DNA from: an uncultured Sulfitobacter sp.
GTDB lineage: Bacteria > Pseudomonadota > Alphaproteobacteria > Rhodobacterales > Rhodobacteraceae
DNA length: 64,000 nucleotides
Direction of reading: 5' to 3'
Assembly: GCA_947501805.1 (NCBI GenBank)
Contig: CANMXJ010000005.1
Location: 1 to 64,000 of the forward strand
Numbering within the stretch: position 1 is the first letter of the stretch; the number at the start of each line of letters is the position of its first letter. The notes under the pieces were generated by a model, which was not told where the DNA came from, did not search any database, and was given only the letters and a program-made list of their open reading frames with translations. Positions 8,313-18,114 of the stretch are shown here, one piece after another. Position numbers and translations under genes: made by a program.

Positions 8313-9362
8313 ATGACAGATAAAATGGAAATCAGCCGTCGTTCGCTGCTCAAGACCGGAGGCGGGATTGTCGCGGCAAGCGCGCTGGGAGGTGCGGTGC
8401 AGCTGATCCTTCCGACTGAGGCGCATGCATCTGCAAAAGTTGTGGTCAAATATGACTGGCTGATGTCGAATGGCCAGATCGGTGACATTGTTGCGGCGCA
8501 GAAGGGCTTTTACGCCGACGCCGGACTAGAAGTCGAATTTGCACCGGGCGGACCAAACTCTTCCACTGTGCCACCTGTAATTTCTGGCGCTGCGGCGCTG
8601 GGACAATTTTCCGAAACTGCACAATTGTTCAATGCCCGGGCAGGCGGCGTGCCAGTGAAAATTCTGGCCTGCGGATTCCGTACGGGGCCGTATGCATTCA
8701 CTTCCAAGCCGGACAAACCGTTACGCACGATCGACGATCTGCGCAATGTCCGGATTGGCATTCAGCCAACGGCGCGGTTTATCATTGATGCGATTGCGGC
8801 AGCCAATGACATTCCGATTGACGAATTGCAGATCACCTCGGTCGGCTTTGACAAGGGACCACTGGTCAATGGCGACGTGGACGCGATTGGCGGTTGGATC
8901 ACCAACACCCAAGCCCTCAGCGTGGTTGGCGATGACCGGATTGACACGCTGGTCAGCGATCTGGGTCTGCCTGCCTATGCGCTGGTCTATTTTGCCACTG
9001 ATGATGCAATCGAGAATAACGCAGAGCAACTGGCGGCGTTCATTGGTGCCACCGCGAAGGGTTGGGAATTCGTGCATGCCAATCCGCAGGAGGCGGTGCA
9101 GATTATGGTTGATGCCACGGACGGGCTGGACCTTGAATGGGAACAGAAAACCATCGATCTGGTTCTAAGCCTCAGCTTTGACGAAAACACCGCTGTGGGT
9201 GGTTGGGGTGTATTCGATCCGGCCAATCTTGAGCAGCAACTGGCGCTCTATGACAGCATTGGTCAGTATAGCGGCGGGCGGCCTTCGCTTGAAGAAGTGC
9301 ACACCACCAAGATCCTTGAAATGACTGCGGATCAACGTCCGAAACTCGGCGCGCCAAGCTGA
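8313..9362 (+). CDS. ABC importer substrate-binding protein, NMT1/THI5-like, Tat-exported
   Basis: A 349-residue periplasmic binding protein. The N-terminus MTDKMEISRRSLLKTGGG carries a twin-arginine motif (SRRSLLK) followed by a hydrophobic stretch and an AHASA cleavage region, so it is probably exported folded by Tat. The body matches the NMT1/SsuA-like fold (KYDWLMSNGQIGDIVAAQKG; GPLVNGDVDAIGGW). Members bind sulfonates, nitrate, pyrimidines or riboflavin precursors; the ligand here is unknown. ATG 8313 has a GGAGGG site that overlaps the end of the VOC gene. The ATPase gene starts after a single base. Confidence 0.85.
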   Translation: MTDKMEISRRSLLKTGGGIVAASALGGAVQLILPTEAHASAKVVVKYDWLMSNGQIGDIVAAQKGFYADAGLEVEFAPGGPNSSTVPPVISGAAALGQFSETAQLFNARAGGVPVKILACGFRTGPYAFTSKPDKPLRTIDDLRNVRIGIQPTARFIIDAIAAANDIPIDELQITSVGFDKGPLVNGDVDAIGGWITNTQALSVVGDDRIDTLVSDLGLPAYALVYFATDDAIENNAEQLAAFIGATAKGWEFVHANPQEAVQIMVDATDGLDLEWEQKTIDLVLSLSFDENTAVGGWGVFDPANLEQQLALYDSIGQYSGGRPSLEEVHTTKILEMTADQRPKLGAPS

Positions 9363-9363
9363 T

Positions 9364-10140
9364 ATGGCAGGCGCAGCGATAGAGGCACAGGGGCTGAACA
9401 TTGGTTACCGCAACGGCGCAAAAACCGCGACGGTATTGAGCGATGTGAACCTGACAGTCGAGCAGGGCGAGTTCCTGACCATTCTCGGACCGTCCGGCTG
9501 TGGAAAATCGACATTGCTGCGCGTGGTCGCAAATCTGCTGGAACCGCTGGATGGCACAATCAGCGTGCTGGGCGAAAGCCCGGCCGCGATCCGCAAAAAG
9601 CGCGAAACCGGTTTTGTCTTTCAGGAAGCAACCTTGCTGCCGTGGCGCACGGTGCGCGATAATATCCGTTTGCCCGCTAGTGTGGGTGGACGGCTGGCCA
9701 AACCCATCCCCAAGGGGCGTGTGAACAACCTTCTTGGCCTGTTGGGACTGGAAGGGTTGGGGGAACGTTATCCAAGCCAGCTTTCGGGTGGGCAACGCCA
9801 GCGTGTTGCCATTGCACGCGCCTTGATCGACGAGCCGCGCATTTTGCTGATGGATGAACCTTTCGGCGCACTCGATGAGATCACCCGTGATCGTTTGAAC
9901 GACGAGCTTTTGTCGATCTGGCGAGCCACCGGCACGACGATCCTGTTTGTGACCCATTCCATCGAAGAGGCCGTGTATCTGGGCCAGCGCATCATGGTGC
10001 TGGGGGCAAATCCGGGCCGTATTCTGAACCTGCATGACCTCACGCCGATCAAGACAGCCGACAATACCTGCCGACGGGAGGATCCTGCCATCGTGTCCGA
10101 AATCGCCGCCCAACGTGCGTTACTGGCGCAAGCATCATGA
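9364..10140 (+). CDS. ABC importer ATPase, SsuB/TauB type
   Basis: A 258-residue nucleotide-binding subunit with Walker A GPSGCGKST (about residue 42), signature [15 protein letters not shown] (about 141), Walker B ILLMDEP (about 162) and the switch histidine in FVTHSIEEAVYL. It belongs to the nitrate/sulfonate/bicarbonate importer group. It lies between its binding protein and permease genes, overlaps the latter by four bases, and would power uptake at the inner membrane. Confidence 0.92.
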   Translation: MAGAAIEAQGLNIGYRNGAKTATVLSDVNLTVEQGEFLTILGPSGCGKSTLLRVVANLLEPLDGTISVLGESPAAIRKKRETGFVFQEATLLPWRTVRDNIRLPASVGGRLAKPIPKGRVNNLLGLLGLEGLGERYPSQLSGGQRQRVAIARALIDEPRILLMDEPFGALDEITRDRLNDELLSIWRATGTTILFVTHSIEEAVYLGQRIMVLGANPGRILNLHDLTPIKTADNTCRREDPAIVSEIAAQRALLAQAS

Positions 10141-10886
10141 GCCGGCTCACCTCTCTTGCCGCCCCCGTTTTTGGTGCACTGTCGATCCTTTTGGCGTGGC
10201 AGTTTTTGCTGCCGTTGTCCGGTGTACCCGCCTACATTGCGCCAACGCCGACCAAAATCCTGTCAGTTTTCTTTTCACAGACCGAGCTGATCTTGTCGAA
10301 TTTCACGCCAACCGCCATTGAAGCGCTGGCGGGGTTTGTCTTTGGCAACACGGCGGCGGTCCTGTTCGCGATCATCTTTGCCTATTCCAAGTTCATCCGG
10401 CAGGCGTATTTTCCCGTTGTGCTGTTCTTTAACACGATCCCCATTCTGGCATTGTCCCCGATCATTATTCTGATCTTTGGTCTGGGAATGACCACCAAGA
10501 TCATCATTGCGGCGATTATCTGTTTCTTCCCGACATTGGTGAACATGATCCGTGGTCTTGGCTCTGCCACACATAACGAGGAAGAGCTGTTTCACGTACT
10601 CTCCGCGAACAAGTTCGAGACATTCATGCGGCTGCATTTCCCGCGCTCCTTGCCGATGTTGTTCTCGTCCTTGCGCATCGCCACGGCAACCGCCGTGATT
10701 GGGGCTATCGTCGGGGAATGGATCGGAGCGGACAAGGGCTTGGGTGCCTTGATCATCCGCGCCACGTTCAATTACCAGTCGGATCAACTTTATGCGGCAA
10801 TTGTGGCGGCGTCATTCCTGTCGATTACGCTGTTTGCCATTGTTGCTGCTGTTGAGGCCCGCGTGTTGCGCCATCATTCACAGTGA
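10137..10886 (+). CDS. ABC importer permease, SsuC/TauC type
   Basis: A 249-residue inner-membrane protein with about six transmembrane helices and the EAA-type cytoplasmic loop (ATHNEEELFHVLSANKFETF, about residues 143-162) that docks on the ATPase. It belongs to the BPD_transp_1 family for sulfonate/nitrate/pyrimidine importers. It is the last gene of the operon that begins with the FAD dehydrogenase; the next gene is convergent. Confidence 0.9.
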   Translation: MSRLTSLAAPVFGALSILLAWQFLLPLSGVPAYIAPTPTKILSVFFSQTELILSNFTPTAIEALAGFVFGNTAAVLFAIIFAYSKFIRQAYFPVVLFFNTIPILALSPIIILIFGLGMTTKIIIAAIICFFPTLVNMIRGLGSATHNEEELFHVLSANKFETFMRLHFPRSLPMLFSSLRIATATAVIGAIVGEWIGADKGLGALIIRATFNYQSDQLYAAIVAASFLSITLFAIVAAVEARVLRHHSQ

Positions 10887-10906
10887 TCCTTGCCAAAGGC
10901 CAGCCG

Positions 10907-11830
10907 CTATTGCGTGTTCATCACGTTTGCAAGTGTCTTCAGGAATAGTCTGGTACGGCGCGCCTGTTGGGGCAGCCTGCGGGTGCACACATAAAATGGC
11001 ACATGGCAATCGCTTCCGGTGATTGGCAGGCGTCTGACCTTGTTTTCGGGATCAAGAGCGGCGACCGCGTGGACAGGAATGAACCCGAGGTAAACACCCG
11101 ACAAAATCAGTGCAAAGATAACGTCGATATCGTTAGATGCGGTTTCCGCAACCATCCCGAGGGATTGTGCCAGCATGTCCGTATGCGAGTTGTGGGTCCG
11201 CCCGACATACCGCATGCCGCGCAACTTTTCCTCGTCAAAATTGGTCACAGGATCAGCAAAAAGGCTGTGTCCGGGTCCGCAAAACAAAGCGGCTTCTTCT
11301 TTGAAAATCGGCTGGAATTCCAGATGATCTGATTGCTCAATCGCGCCCAGAATACCAAGATGCAAATGACGATCTTCCACCTGACGCATGATTTCCGACG
11401 GGCTTAGAACCTGACAATCAACAATGAGATCCGGTGCCTGTTTGCGCATGCGGGCGATGACTTCATGAAATCTCAGCTCTGGCGCGGACAGCAAATGGTT
11501 CACCAGACCGATCCGCAGCGCACCGGACAGGCCGCTGCGTAAACCCTCCAACCGTGCGTCACAGTCTTTGAGTGCATGTACCATTTGGCAGGCGACATCA
11601 TAGACGATACGACCGTTCTGGGTCAGCGCAAAACCGCTGCGCCCGCGTTGGCATAATTCAAACCCCAGTCTGATTTCCAAATCCTTGACCTGTCGACTGA
11701 TCGTGGACAGATCGATTCCCAGAAACCGCGCGGCTTGCGAAAATCCACCGCTTTCTGTCACGACTTTGAAAACACTCAGACCGTTGATCTCTGCACCCCT
11801 TAAGCGGTGAAGTTGGGAGGCGTTTTCCAT
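10907..11830 (-). CDS. LysR-family regulator
   Basis: A 307-residue LysR-type regulator. The winged helix occupies about residues 12-72 (GLSVFKVVTESGGFSQAARF, then LGIDLSTISRQVKDLE), followed by a PBP2-like effector domain. A longer frame to 11941 exists, but MENASQLHRLRG at 11830 lies at the usual distance from the helix-turn-helix. The gene is divergent from the amino-acid-type importer operon with about 120 bases between them, the standard arrangement for a LysR regulator controlling its neighbour. The effector is unknown. Confidence 0.87.
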   Translation of the reverse strand: MENASQLHRLRGAEINGLSVFKVVTESGGFSQAARFLGIDLSTISRQVKDLEIRLGFELCQRGRSGFALTQNGRIVYDVACQMVHALKDCDARLEGLRSGLSGALRIGLVNHLLSAPELRFHEVIARMRKQAPDLIVDCQVLSPSEIMRQVEDRHLHLGILGAIEQSDHLEFQPIFKEEAALFCGPGHSLFADPVTNFDEEKLRGMRYVGRTHNSHTDMLAQSLGMVAETASNDIDVIFALILSGVYLGFIPVHAVAALDPENKVRRLPITGSDCHVPFYVCTRRLPQQARRTRLFLKTLANVMNTQ

Positions 11831-11951
11831 AGTTGATGAAATATACAAGTAAAGTTTCGTTAACAAGTCTGTAAGAGAGCCGGACCCGTTCCTAAACTCC
11901 CCGATAGAGGACGGCGCAGGCGACAGGCTTGCGCAAAACACTCAGGGAGAA

Positions 11952-12824
11952 ATGAACAAGATGAATGTACTTACTTACTTTCAAAAGGGTGCAGCAACGG
12001 CGCTGGCCTCAGCATTCTGCGCATCGCTTTTTCTGGCCACACCCGTTTTGGCGCAGGATGCTGGCAAGGTCGCCGAGATCAAGGCCGCTGGCACGCTGAC
12101 AGTCGGAACCGAAGCCGCATACGAACCTTTCGAGTTTGTGATTGATGGTGAAATCACCGGATATAGCAAACAGATCCTCGACGTTGTCGTCGCTGACCTT
12201 GGCGTCGAATTGAACCAGCTCAACCTGCCGTGGCAGGGGATATTGCCCGGTGTTCTGGCAAAGAAATTCGATTTTGTCGCAACATCGGTGTCGATCAACC
12301 CCGAGCGTGCCGCAAAATATGCATATACCCGCCCGATTGGCACAGTGCAGACTGTTCTGCTGGTGCGCGAAGACAATCAGGACATCAAGAACGAGAATGA
12401 CCTCGCTGGTAAAGTGGTCGCAACGCAGCTTGCCTCGGCTGAACAGCCCGTCGTTGAGGCCTTCAGTGAAAAGCTGAAGACCGAAGGCGGTGAAGGGTTT
12501 GCCGATCTCAAGCTCTTTCAGGCATTTCCGGAAACCTATGTAGCGGTTGGTTCTGGTCAGGTCGACGCGGCATTGATCGGGTCCAATGGTGCAGCTGCGC
12601 TGATGCGCGAACAGCCGGGCAAGTTCAAGGTTGTTGGTAAGGTGGGCGAGCCGCGTTTGCTGGCGTGGGTCACACATCCTGACAATGCCGATTTGCGCGA
12701 TTATCTGAACGGCGTCATTGGCAAGCTGGCTGACAGTGGGCAGCTGACCGAATGGCAGCAGGAATGGTTCGGTTTCACCATGGAACTGCCGTCTGAAAAC
12801 TACCTCCCCGAAGGCGCTCTTTGA
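11952..12824 (+). CDS. ABC importer substrate-binding protein, polar amino-acid family
   Basis: A 290-residue family-3 solute-binding protein. A Sec signal peptide spans about residues 1-34 and ends at ATPVLAQDA. The mature part starts with KVAEIKAAGTLTVGTEAAYE and contains NPERAAKYAYTRPIG, typical of glutamine/arginine/opine binding proteins. ATG 11952 has GGGAGA just upstream. It leads an operon with two permeases, a ureohydrolase, an ATPase and an amidase, so the ligand is probably a guanidino- or amide-bearing compound rather than a plain amino acid; that is inference. Confidence 0.88.
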   Translation: MNKMNVLTYFQKGAATALASAFCASLFLATPVLAQDAGKVAEIKAAGTLTVGTEAAYEPFEFVIDGEITGYSKQILDVVVADLGVELNQLNLPWQGILPGVLAKKFDFVATSVSINPERAAKYAYTRPIGTVQTVLLVREDNQDIKNENDLAGKVVATQLASAEQPVVEAFSEKLKTEGGEGFADLKLFQAFPETYVAVGSGQVDAALIGSNGAAALMREQPGKFKVVGKVGEPRLLAWVTHPDNADLRDYLNGVIGKLADSGQLTEWQQEWFGFTMELPSENYLPEGAL

Positions 12825-12899
12825 TCGCTTTCCACTCTCGCCAACCATCCGGCTGCGGTCGGGTGGTTGGTGATTTTTGCTCCAAACCATGAGTGCATA

Positions 12900-13550
12900 A
12901 TGTACGAAACGCTCGCCCAATATCCCCTTTTTATCCAAGGGGCGCTTGTGACCATCGGGGTGTCCGTTCCGGGATTCTTGTTGGGACTGGTGGTGGCCTT
13001 GATCCTGCTCGGCATGCAGCGGGCCCCTTTTGCGCCTCTGCGCTGGGTGGCCCATTTGTACATCAGCCTTATTCGTGGCACCCCGATTTTGGTGCAGATC
13101 TTCTTTGTATTCTATGCTTTGCCGGGACTTACTGGCATTAACATTCCAGCCTTCGCTGCGGGGTTTCTGGCCCTGAGCCTGAACAGCGGTGCCTTTGTCA
13201 CCGAAATTCTGCGCGGCGGACTTAGTGCGCTGCCGCAAGGGCAGTGGGAAGCCGCCGATGCACTGGGCATGTCGCGTTTCACCACATGGAAACGGGTGAT
13301 CCTGCCGCAGCTATTTGTGCGTGTGTTGCCGCCTTTGACCAATGAGCTGACCATGCTGGTCAAGGCATCGCCGCTTCTGTCGGTCATCAGCGTGGTTGAA
13401 TTGACCCGTTCCGCGCAGTTGGTCCTGCTGCAAACCTATGCGCCGGTTGAGGCCTATCTGGTCGCGGCAGCGATGTATTTTGTGATGCTGTCACTGATGA
13501 GTTACGCCACGCGGCGCATCGAGAACTGGTCGGAAAGGGCGCGCGCATGA
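12900..13550 (+). CDS. ABC importer permease, His/Glu/Gln/Arg/opine family
   Basis: A 216-residue inner-membrane protein with about five helices and the EAA loop GQWEAADALGMSRFTTWKRV (about residues 110-129). It belongs to the HisMQ group of amino-acid importers. I chose ATG 12900 (MYETLAQYP) because homology begins there; a TTG at 12867 would add 11 residues. It is coupled by ATGA to the second permease gene, so the two should form a heterodimer. Confidence 0.88.
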   Translation: MYETLAQYPLFIQGALVTIGVSVPGFLLGLVVALILLGMQRAPFAPLRWVAHLYISLIRGTPILVQIFFVFYALPGLTGINIPAFAAGFLALSLNSGAFVTEILRGGLSALPQGQWEAADALGMSRFTTWKRVILPQLFVRVLPPLTNELTMLVKASPLLSVISVVELTRSAQLVLLQTYAPVEAYLVAAAMYFVMLSLMSYATRRIENWSERARA

Positions 13551-14263
13551 CGTTTGATATTTCGGTCATAACCGACGGCTTTGGCCTACTGTTGGCGGGG
13601 CTTGGCTATACGCTATTGATCTGCGGCGTTGCCGTGCCGAGCGGTTTCATCATTGGTGCCCTGTGCGCGTTGGGGCGGATGTCCGGCATCTGGTGGCTGC
13701 GCTGGCTGGTCATCGGCTACATCGAGCTGATCCGCAATACGCCGTTTCTCATCCAGGTTTATCTGGTGTTTTTCGTGCTGCCGCTTTTCGGTCTGCGTTT
13801 GGGGGGTGTCACTGTAGGTATCATCACACTGGCCGTTTATTGTGGTGCCTATTTCGCGGAAAACGTACGCGGCGCGATCCTGACAATCCCGAAGGGCCAG
13901 ACTGAAGCGGCCAATGCCTTGGGTATGGGGTACTGGACCATCCAGAAGCGTGTGATCTTTCCACAGATGCTAAGTTACCTGATCCCGACAACAACCAATC
14001 TGACGATTACGCTGATCAAGGAATCCGCGATCCTGTCGGTCATCACTGTGCCGGAACTCACCTATCAGGCGCAGGTGGTTATCGGGCGCACCTTTGCCCC
14101 CGTCGAGATATTTACAGCGATCGGGCTGATGTATTGGGGGCTGAATTCGCTGGTCGCTTATGGCCTGAAAAGATGGGAGCGCCACGCTTCCCGCTATCTG
14201 GTGATCCCCAAGACCTCCAGCAAACGCACCGTTACCCCCCTGAACGATATGGCGGGGCGCTAG
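13547..14263 (+). CDS. ABC importer permease, second subunit of polar amino-acid importer
   Basis: A 238-residue inner-membrane protein paralogous to the preceding permease, with the EAA loop GQTEAANALGMGYWTIQKRV (about residues 111-130). The C-terminal 30 residues are polar and rich in basic residues, longer than in typical HisM proteins. The matching ATPase gene is not adjacent but lies 1 kb downstream, after the ureohydrolase gene. Confidence 0.88.
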   Translation: MTFDISVITDGFGLLLAGLGYTLLICGVAVPSGFIIGALCALGRMSGIWWLRWLVIGYIELIRNTPFLIQVYLVFFVLPLFGLRLGGVTVGIITLAVYCGAYFAENVRGAILTIPKGQTEAANALGMGYWTIQKRVIFPQMLSYLIPTTTNLTITLIKESAILSVITVPELTYQAQVVIGRTFAPVEIFTAIGLMYWGLNSLVAYGLKRWERHASRYLVIPKTSSKRTVTPLNDMAGR

Positions 14264-14311
14264 GCGCTTTGCTGTCCACATAACTCTCCTAAAACCAAAA
14301 GCGGAAATAAC

Positions 14312-15265
14312 ATGACCAACACACTCGTTTGCCCCCCGAAGAAAGAGTTCCAGACGTTTCACGATTTTCCGCTGGTTACTGATCTGGATACGCTCAAGGC
14401 CGATGTGGCCCTGTTGGGAATTCCCTTTGGTGATCCCTATTCAATGGCTGAAGTCAGCAACGATCAATCCACGGCACCGGGGCATATCCGGCGCTATTGT
14501 GAACGTGCCTTGCGCGGGCTGGACCGCTATGACTTTGACATTGGCGGCACAATGCTGGACGGGCGCGATATCAGCGTGGTCGATTGTGGCGACGTCATTG
14601 GCGTGGCGAAAGATGTCGCCGGAAGTCACGACCGCTCCGAACAAGCGGTGCGCAAGATCCTTGAGGCGGGCGCGATGCCGATTGTGATGGGCGGCGATCA
14701 TGCCATTCCAATCCCGATTTTTCGCGCTTTTGAAGGTCGTGGACCGATCACGTTGATTCAGATTGATGCCCATGTTGACTGGCGCGACCGGTTTCACGGG
14801 GTTGATCACGGTCTGTCTAGCGTGATCCGCCGTGCCTCCGAAATGGATCACATACAGGATATCTGGCAAATCGGGTTGCGTGCCGCAGGCAGTGGACGCC
14901 CAGAAGAAGTACAGGCGGCGCTGGATTATGGCTCCAACCTCGTGCCGGACATTGAATTGCAAGAGATCGGGATGCAGGCGGTTCTGGACCGTATTCCTGA
15001 CGGGGGGCAATACTATCTGACGATCGACGCAGATGGCGTTGACCCAAGCATCATGCCCGCAGTGGCAGGCCCGGCACCGGGGGGTGTCAACTATCCGCAA
15101 ATGCGTACTTTGATCAACGGACTTGCGAAAAAAGGGCGCGTTGTTGGCATGGATATCGTCGAGATTACTCCAGCTCGTGACGTGAACGGCATTACTGCGA
15201 TCACTGCGGGCCGCTTCATCGTGATGATGATCGGTGCCGCCGTACGCGCAGGGTATTTTGATTAA
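14312..15265 (+). CDS. Agmatinase/arginase-family ureohydrolase
   Basis: A 317-residue binuclear-manganese hydrolase that would release urea from a guanidino compound. The metal-ligand motifs are present: GGDHAIPIP (about residue 128; the family usually has GGDHS), DAHVDWRD (about 152) and DADGVDPSIMP (about 239). These keep the His and Asp ligands. Insertion between importer permease and ATPase genes strongly suggests it acts on the imported compound. Agmatine, guanidinobutyrate, guanidinopropionate and other guanidines are all possible; the Ser-to-Ala change in the first motif argues against calling it a standard agmatinase. Confidence 0.85.
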   Translation: MTNTLVCPPKKEFQTFHDFPLVTDLDTLKADVALLGIPFGDPYSMAEVSNDQSTAPGHIRRYCERALRGLDRYDFDIGGTMLDGRDISVVDCGDVIGVAKDVAGSHDRSEQAVRKILEAGAMPIVMGGDHAIPIPIFRAFEGRGPITLIQIDAHVDWRDRFHGVDHGLSSVIRRASEMDHIQDIWQIGLRAAGSGRPEEVQAALDYGSNLVPDIELQEIGMQAVLDRIPDGGQYYLTIDADGVDPSIMPAVAGPAPGGVNYPQMRTLINGLAKKGRVVGMDIVEITPARDVNGITAITAGRFIVMMIGAAVRAGYFD

Positions 15266-15305
15266 GGCCGATGATTTTACAGGTGGCAGGTGACAGGGGA
15301 AACAG

Positions 15306-16058
15306 ATGACACAGCCAGTGCCCGAGACGGCCATTCGCATTCAGAACATGCAGAAATGGTACGGAGATTTCCAGGTTCTCAAGAACATTGATTTCGAGGT
15401 GATGACCGGAGAGCGCATTGTTGTCTGTGGCCCTTCGGGCTCGGGGAAATCTACTCTGATCCGGTGCATTAACCGTCTTGAGCAGCATCAGGAAGGCAGT
15501 ATTGTCGTCGACGGCATCGAATTGACGGACAACACCCGCAATATTGCCGCAGTCCGTCAGGACGTTGGCATGGTGTTCCAGCAGTTCAATCTGTTTCCAC
15601 ATCTGACGGTATTGGAAAACTGCATCCTGGCACCTACAACCTCGCGCGGGGTGTCCACGGAAGAAGCGAAAAAAGTTGCAATGAAATATCTGGAACGCGT
15701 GAAAATTCCGGATCAGGCGCATAAGTATCCGGTGCAGCTGTCCGGTGGCCAACAACAGCGGGTGGCCATCGCGCGCGCGCTTTGCATGGAGCCACGGATC
15801 ATGTTGTTTGACGAGCCGACTTCGGCGCTTGACCCCGAGATGATCTCGGAGGTGCTAGATGTGATGGTTGATCTTGCGCAAACGGGCATGACGATGGTCT
15901 GTGTGACTCACGAGATGAGCTTTGCACGTAAAGTAGCGGACAAGATCGTGTTTATGGACGCAGGCGAAATCATCGAAAAGAACACGCCCGAAGAGTTCTT
16001 TAACAATCCCCAGACTGATCGGGCGCAGCTATTCCTCAGCCAATTGCTGAAATCGTGA
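15306..16058 (+). CDS. ABC importer ATPase, GlnQ type
   Basis: A 250-residue nucleotide-binding subunit with Walker [10 protein letters not shown] (about residue 44), signature [15 protein letters not shown] (about 140), Walker [15 protein letters not shown] (about 161) and [16 protein letters not shown]. These are hallmarks of polar amino-acid importer ATPases. It serves the binding protein and two permeases upstream and overlaps the amidase gene by GTGA. Confidence 0.93.
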   Translation: MTQPVPETAIRIQNMQKWYGDFQVLKNIDFEVMTGERIVVCGPSGSGKSTLIRCINRLEQHQEGSIVVDGIELTDNTRNIAAVRQDVGMVFQQFNLFPHLTVLENCILAPTTSRGVSTEEAKKVAMKYLERVKIPDQAHKYPVQLSGGQQQRVAIARALCMEPRIMLFDEPTSALDPEMISEVLDVMVDLAQTGMTMVCVTHEMSFARKVADKIVFMDAGEIIEKNTPEEFFNNPQTDRAQLFLSQLLKS

Positions 16059-17431
16059 CCCGTCAGCCGGACGATGCAGAGCAACTGCTTGCTCGTTCAG
16101 TACCGGACAGTCTTTGCGCGTTGAGTGCCACTGAATTGGTACCTCTTTTGCACAGCCGCGACATTTCTGCTGTTGAACTATTGTCGGCACATCTGGAAAG
16201 AATTTCAGCGATCAACCCGCACATTAACGCGGTTGTTACACTTGATACCGAAGCGGCAATGGCGCGTGCCCATGCACTTGATGCCGTTGCGCAGCAGGGA
16301 CAGTTCGCGGGGTCGCTGCATGGCATTCCTGTCTTGATCAAGGATATTTTTGCCACCCAAGGTTTGCGAACGACGTCAGGTTCTCGCACGCGCGCGGATC
16401 ATGTCCCGGCGCAGGATGCCATTCACGTTGCACGGTTGCGCAGCGCAGGTGCGATCATCATGGGTAAGACCAATACGTCAGAATTTGCCTTTGGTGCGCA
16501 GACAACGAACCCGTTATTCGGTGTTACCCGCAACCCTTATGATCTGACGCGCACCGTTTCGGGATCCTCGGGCGGGGCGGCTGCCGCTTTGGCGGCTGGA
16601 TTGGCGGTCTTGGCGGACGGGTCTGATCTGGGCGGGTCTATTCGCGCACCGGCGGGATTTACCGGTGTTGTCGGTTTACGCCCCACCGCGCGGGTGGTGC
16701 CGCTGGCTTCAACGGCGCTGCCCTTTGAGTGCCTGAACACGCCCGGGCCAATGGCGCGCACGCTGGATGATGCGCGGTTGATGCTTGAGGTTATGGCGGG
16801 TGCGTCGACGGTTGATCCTTGTGCACTTGACCTTGCTCCGTCTGGGAACCCTTCAATCCGCGGTTTGCGTGTTGCATGGTGCCTGACACCGGGGGGTGCC
16901 CCGATCGACGCAGAAATCGCGGCGTTACTGGAACAGGTGCGCATTCGCCTTTCGGAGCTGGGCGCGCAGGTTGTAGAGGCTGATCCGCAGCTTGGTTTCA
17001 TGCTGAAGGCGCAACAGATCATGCGGGACTGGTCCGCATTGATGGAAATCGGGGACGGATGGCAGCGCAATATTGATACTTTCGGTCCCGAGCTCAGGCG
17101 AACACTACTGCGCGCCGAGACGCTCACTGCGGCGGATCTGGCCAGTGCGGGTAAAGCGCGTGTCAAAGGCTGGGAGCGCATGCACGCGTTCTTTGAGACT
17201 TATGATGTGTGCGTCTGGCCAACCAACAACCAGCCCCCCTATAGTGCTGATGCCGACTCCAGCAAGTTGACGCTGGATGAAACACCGACTTTGGTCACAC
17301 CGCTTTTGGGACTTCCTGCATTGTCTTTTCCTGTGGGACTGACTTCATCAGGGTTTCCGGCCAGCATCCAGATCATTGGACCGCGACACGCTGATCTTGA
17401 TCTGTTTCACATTGCGAAAGCCATCAGCTGA
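16055..17431 (+). CDS. Amidase-signature hydrolase
   Basis: A 458-residue amidase-signature enzyme with the Ser-cisSer-Lys triad recognisable: Lys in [12 protein letters not shown] (about residue 95), cis-Ser in [13 protein letters not shown] (about 170) and the nucleophile in [12 protein letters not shown] (about 190-195). It uses GTG 16055, coupled to the ATPase stop. The family hydrolyses amides, including GatA-like and aryl/alkyl amidases; a Glu-tRNA role is unlikely because gatB and gatC are absent. In this operon it could cleave the amide bond of the imported compound or of the ureohydrolase product. The 3' neighbour is convergent. Confidence 0.85.
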   Translation: MTRQPDDAEQLLARSVPDSLCALSATELVPLLHSRDISAVELLSAHLERISAINPHINAVVTLDTEAAMARAHALDAVAQQGQFAGSLHGIPVLIKDIFATQGLRTTSGSRTRADHVPAQDAIHVARLRSAGAIIMGKTNTSEFAFGAQTTNPLFGVTRNPYDLTRTVSGSSGGAAAALAAGLAVLADGSDLGGSIRAPAGFTGVVGLRPTARVVPLASTALPFECLNTPGPMARTLDDARLMLEVMAGASTVDPCALDLAPSGNPSIRGLRVAWCLTPGGAPIDAEIAALLEQVRIRLSELGAQVVEADPQLGFMLKAQQIMRDWSALMEIGDGWQRNIDTFGPELRRTLLRAETLTAADLASAGKARVKGWERMHAFFETYDVCVWPTNNQPPYSADADSSKLTLDETPTLVTPLLGLPALSFPVGLTSSGFPASIQIIGPRHADLDLFHIAKAIS

Positions 17432-17472
17432 AAGTTGATTTCGCTTGCTCATCAGCCTCAAAGCCGGCCCGT

Positions 17473-18114
17473 TCAGGCCCCTTGAAGTTCCGCAATCAAC
17501 TGGTCGGTGGTGATCTGCCGACAATAGCCTTTGATCGTGCAGATCGAATTGTCGTGACGTTCCTGAGTGTAGGTCATGCAGGCATCTGTTACCTGAGTGA
17601 CAAGATACCCCAGATCACAGGCATCGCGGATCGCCCCTTCGGCACATTGGTCGGTCAGGATGCCGCTGATCACCAGTTGTTTGACGCCAAGATTGCGCAA
17701 CAGATAGTCGATGTGGGTCGAGACAAACACCGAAGACGAAGATTTCGGAAGCACGATTTCGTCCTCATCCGGGGCCAGTTCGTCAATGACTTTGCCGTCC
17801 CATGACCCTTTGGGTACGTTGAAACCGGTGATCTTGTAATCAAGGCTGCGGTCGCGACCGTCTTTGGTCAGGCTCTCGATAGTGGTGTACATCACCTCGA
17901 TATCTGCCGCGCGGAATGCGTTTTGCAACCGCTGCATATTCGGCACAACCTTGGTTTTCATCTGCTCAAAGAACCAGCCGTATTTTGCGTCAAATTCTGC
18001 GTCTGACAGCCCGTCAAATTCCGCCCCGTTTCGATGCGCGGCAAAGTTCTGCACATCAATAAACAGCAGCGCCGATTGCGCAGGCACAAGGGGGACGTCA
18101 CGGGTGAGGGTCAT
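17473..18114 (-). CDS. Cysteine hydrolase of the isochorismatase family
   Basis: A 213-residue hydrolase with the Asp-Lys-Cys triad: Asp in ALLFIDVQN (about residue 20), Lys in VLPKSSSSVF (about 123) and Cys in ISGILTDQCAEGAIRDA (about 158). Relatives include N-carbamoylsarcosine amidase, ureidoacrylate amidohydrolase and nicotinamidase. It is the last gene of a minus-strand operon with a Liv-type importer and overlaps the formylglutamate amidohydrolase gene by ATGA, so it probably acts on an amide or ureido intermediate of the imported compound. Confidence 0.83.
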   Translation of the reverse strand: MTLTRDVPLVPAQSALLFIDVQNFAAHRNGAEFDGLSDAEFDAKYGWFFEQMKTKVVPNMQRLQNAFRAADIEVMYTTIESLTKDGRDRSLDYKITGFNVPKGSWDGKVIDELAPDEDEIVLPKSSSSVFVSTHIDYLLRNLGVKQLVISGILTDQCAEGAIRDACDLGYLVTQVTDACMTYTQERHDNSICTIKGYCRQITTDQLIAELQGA

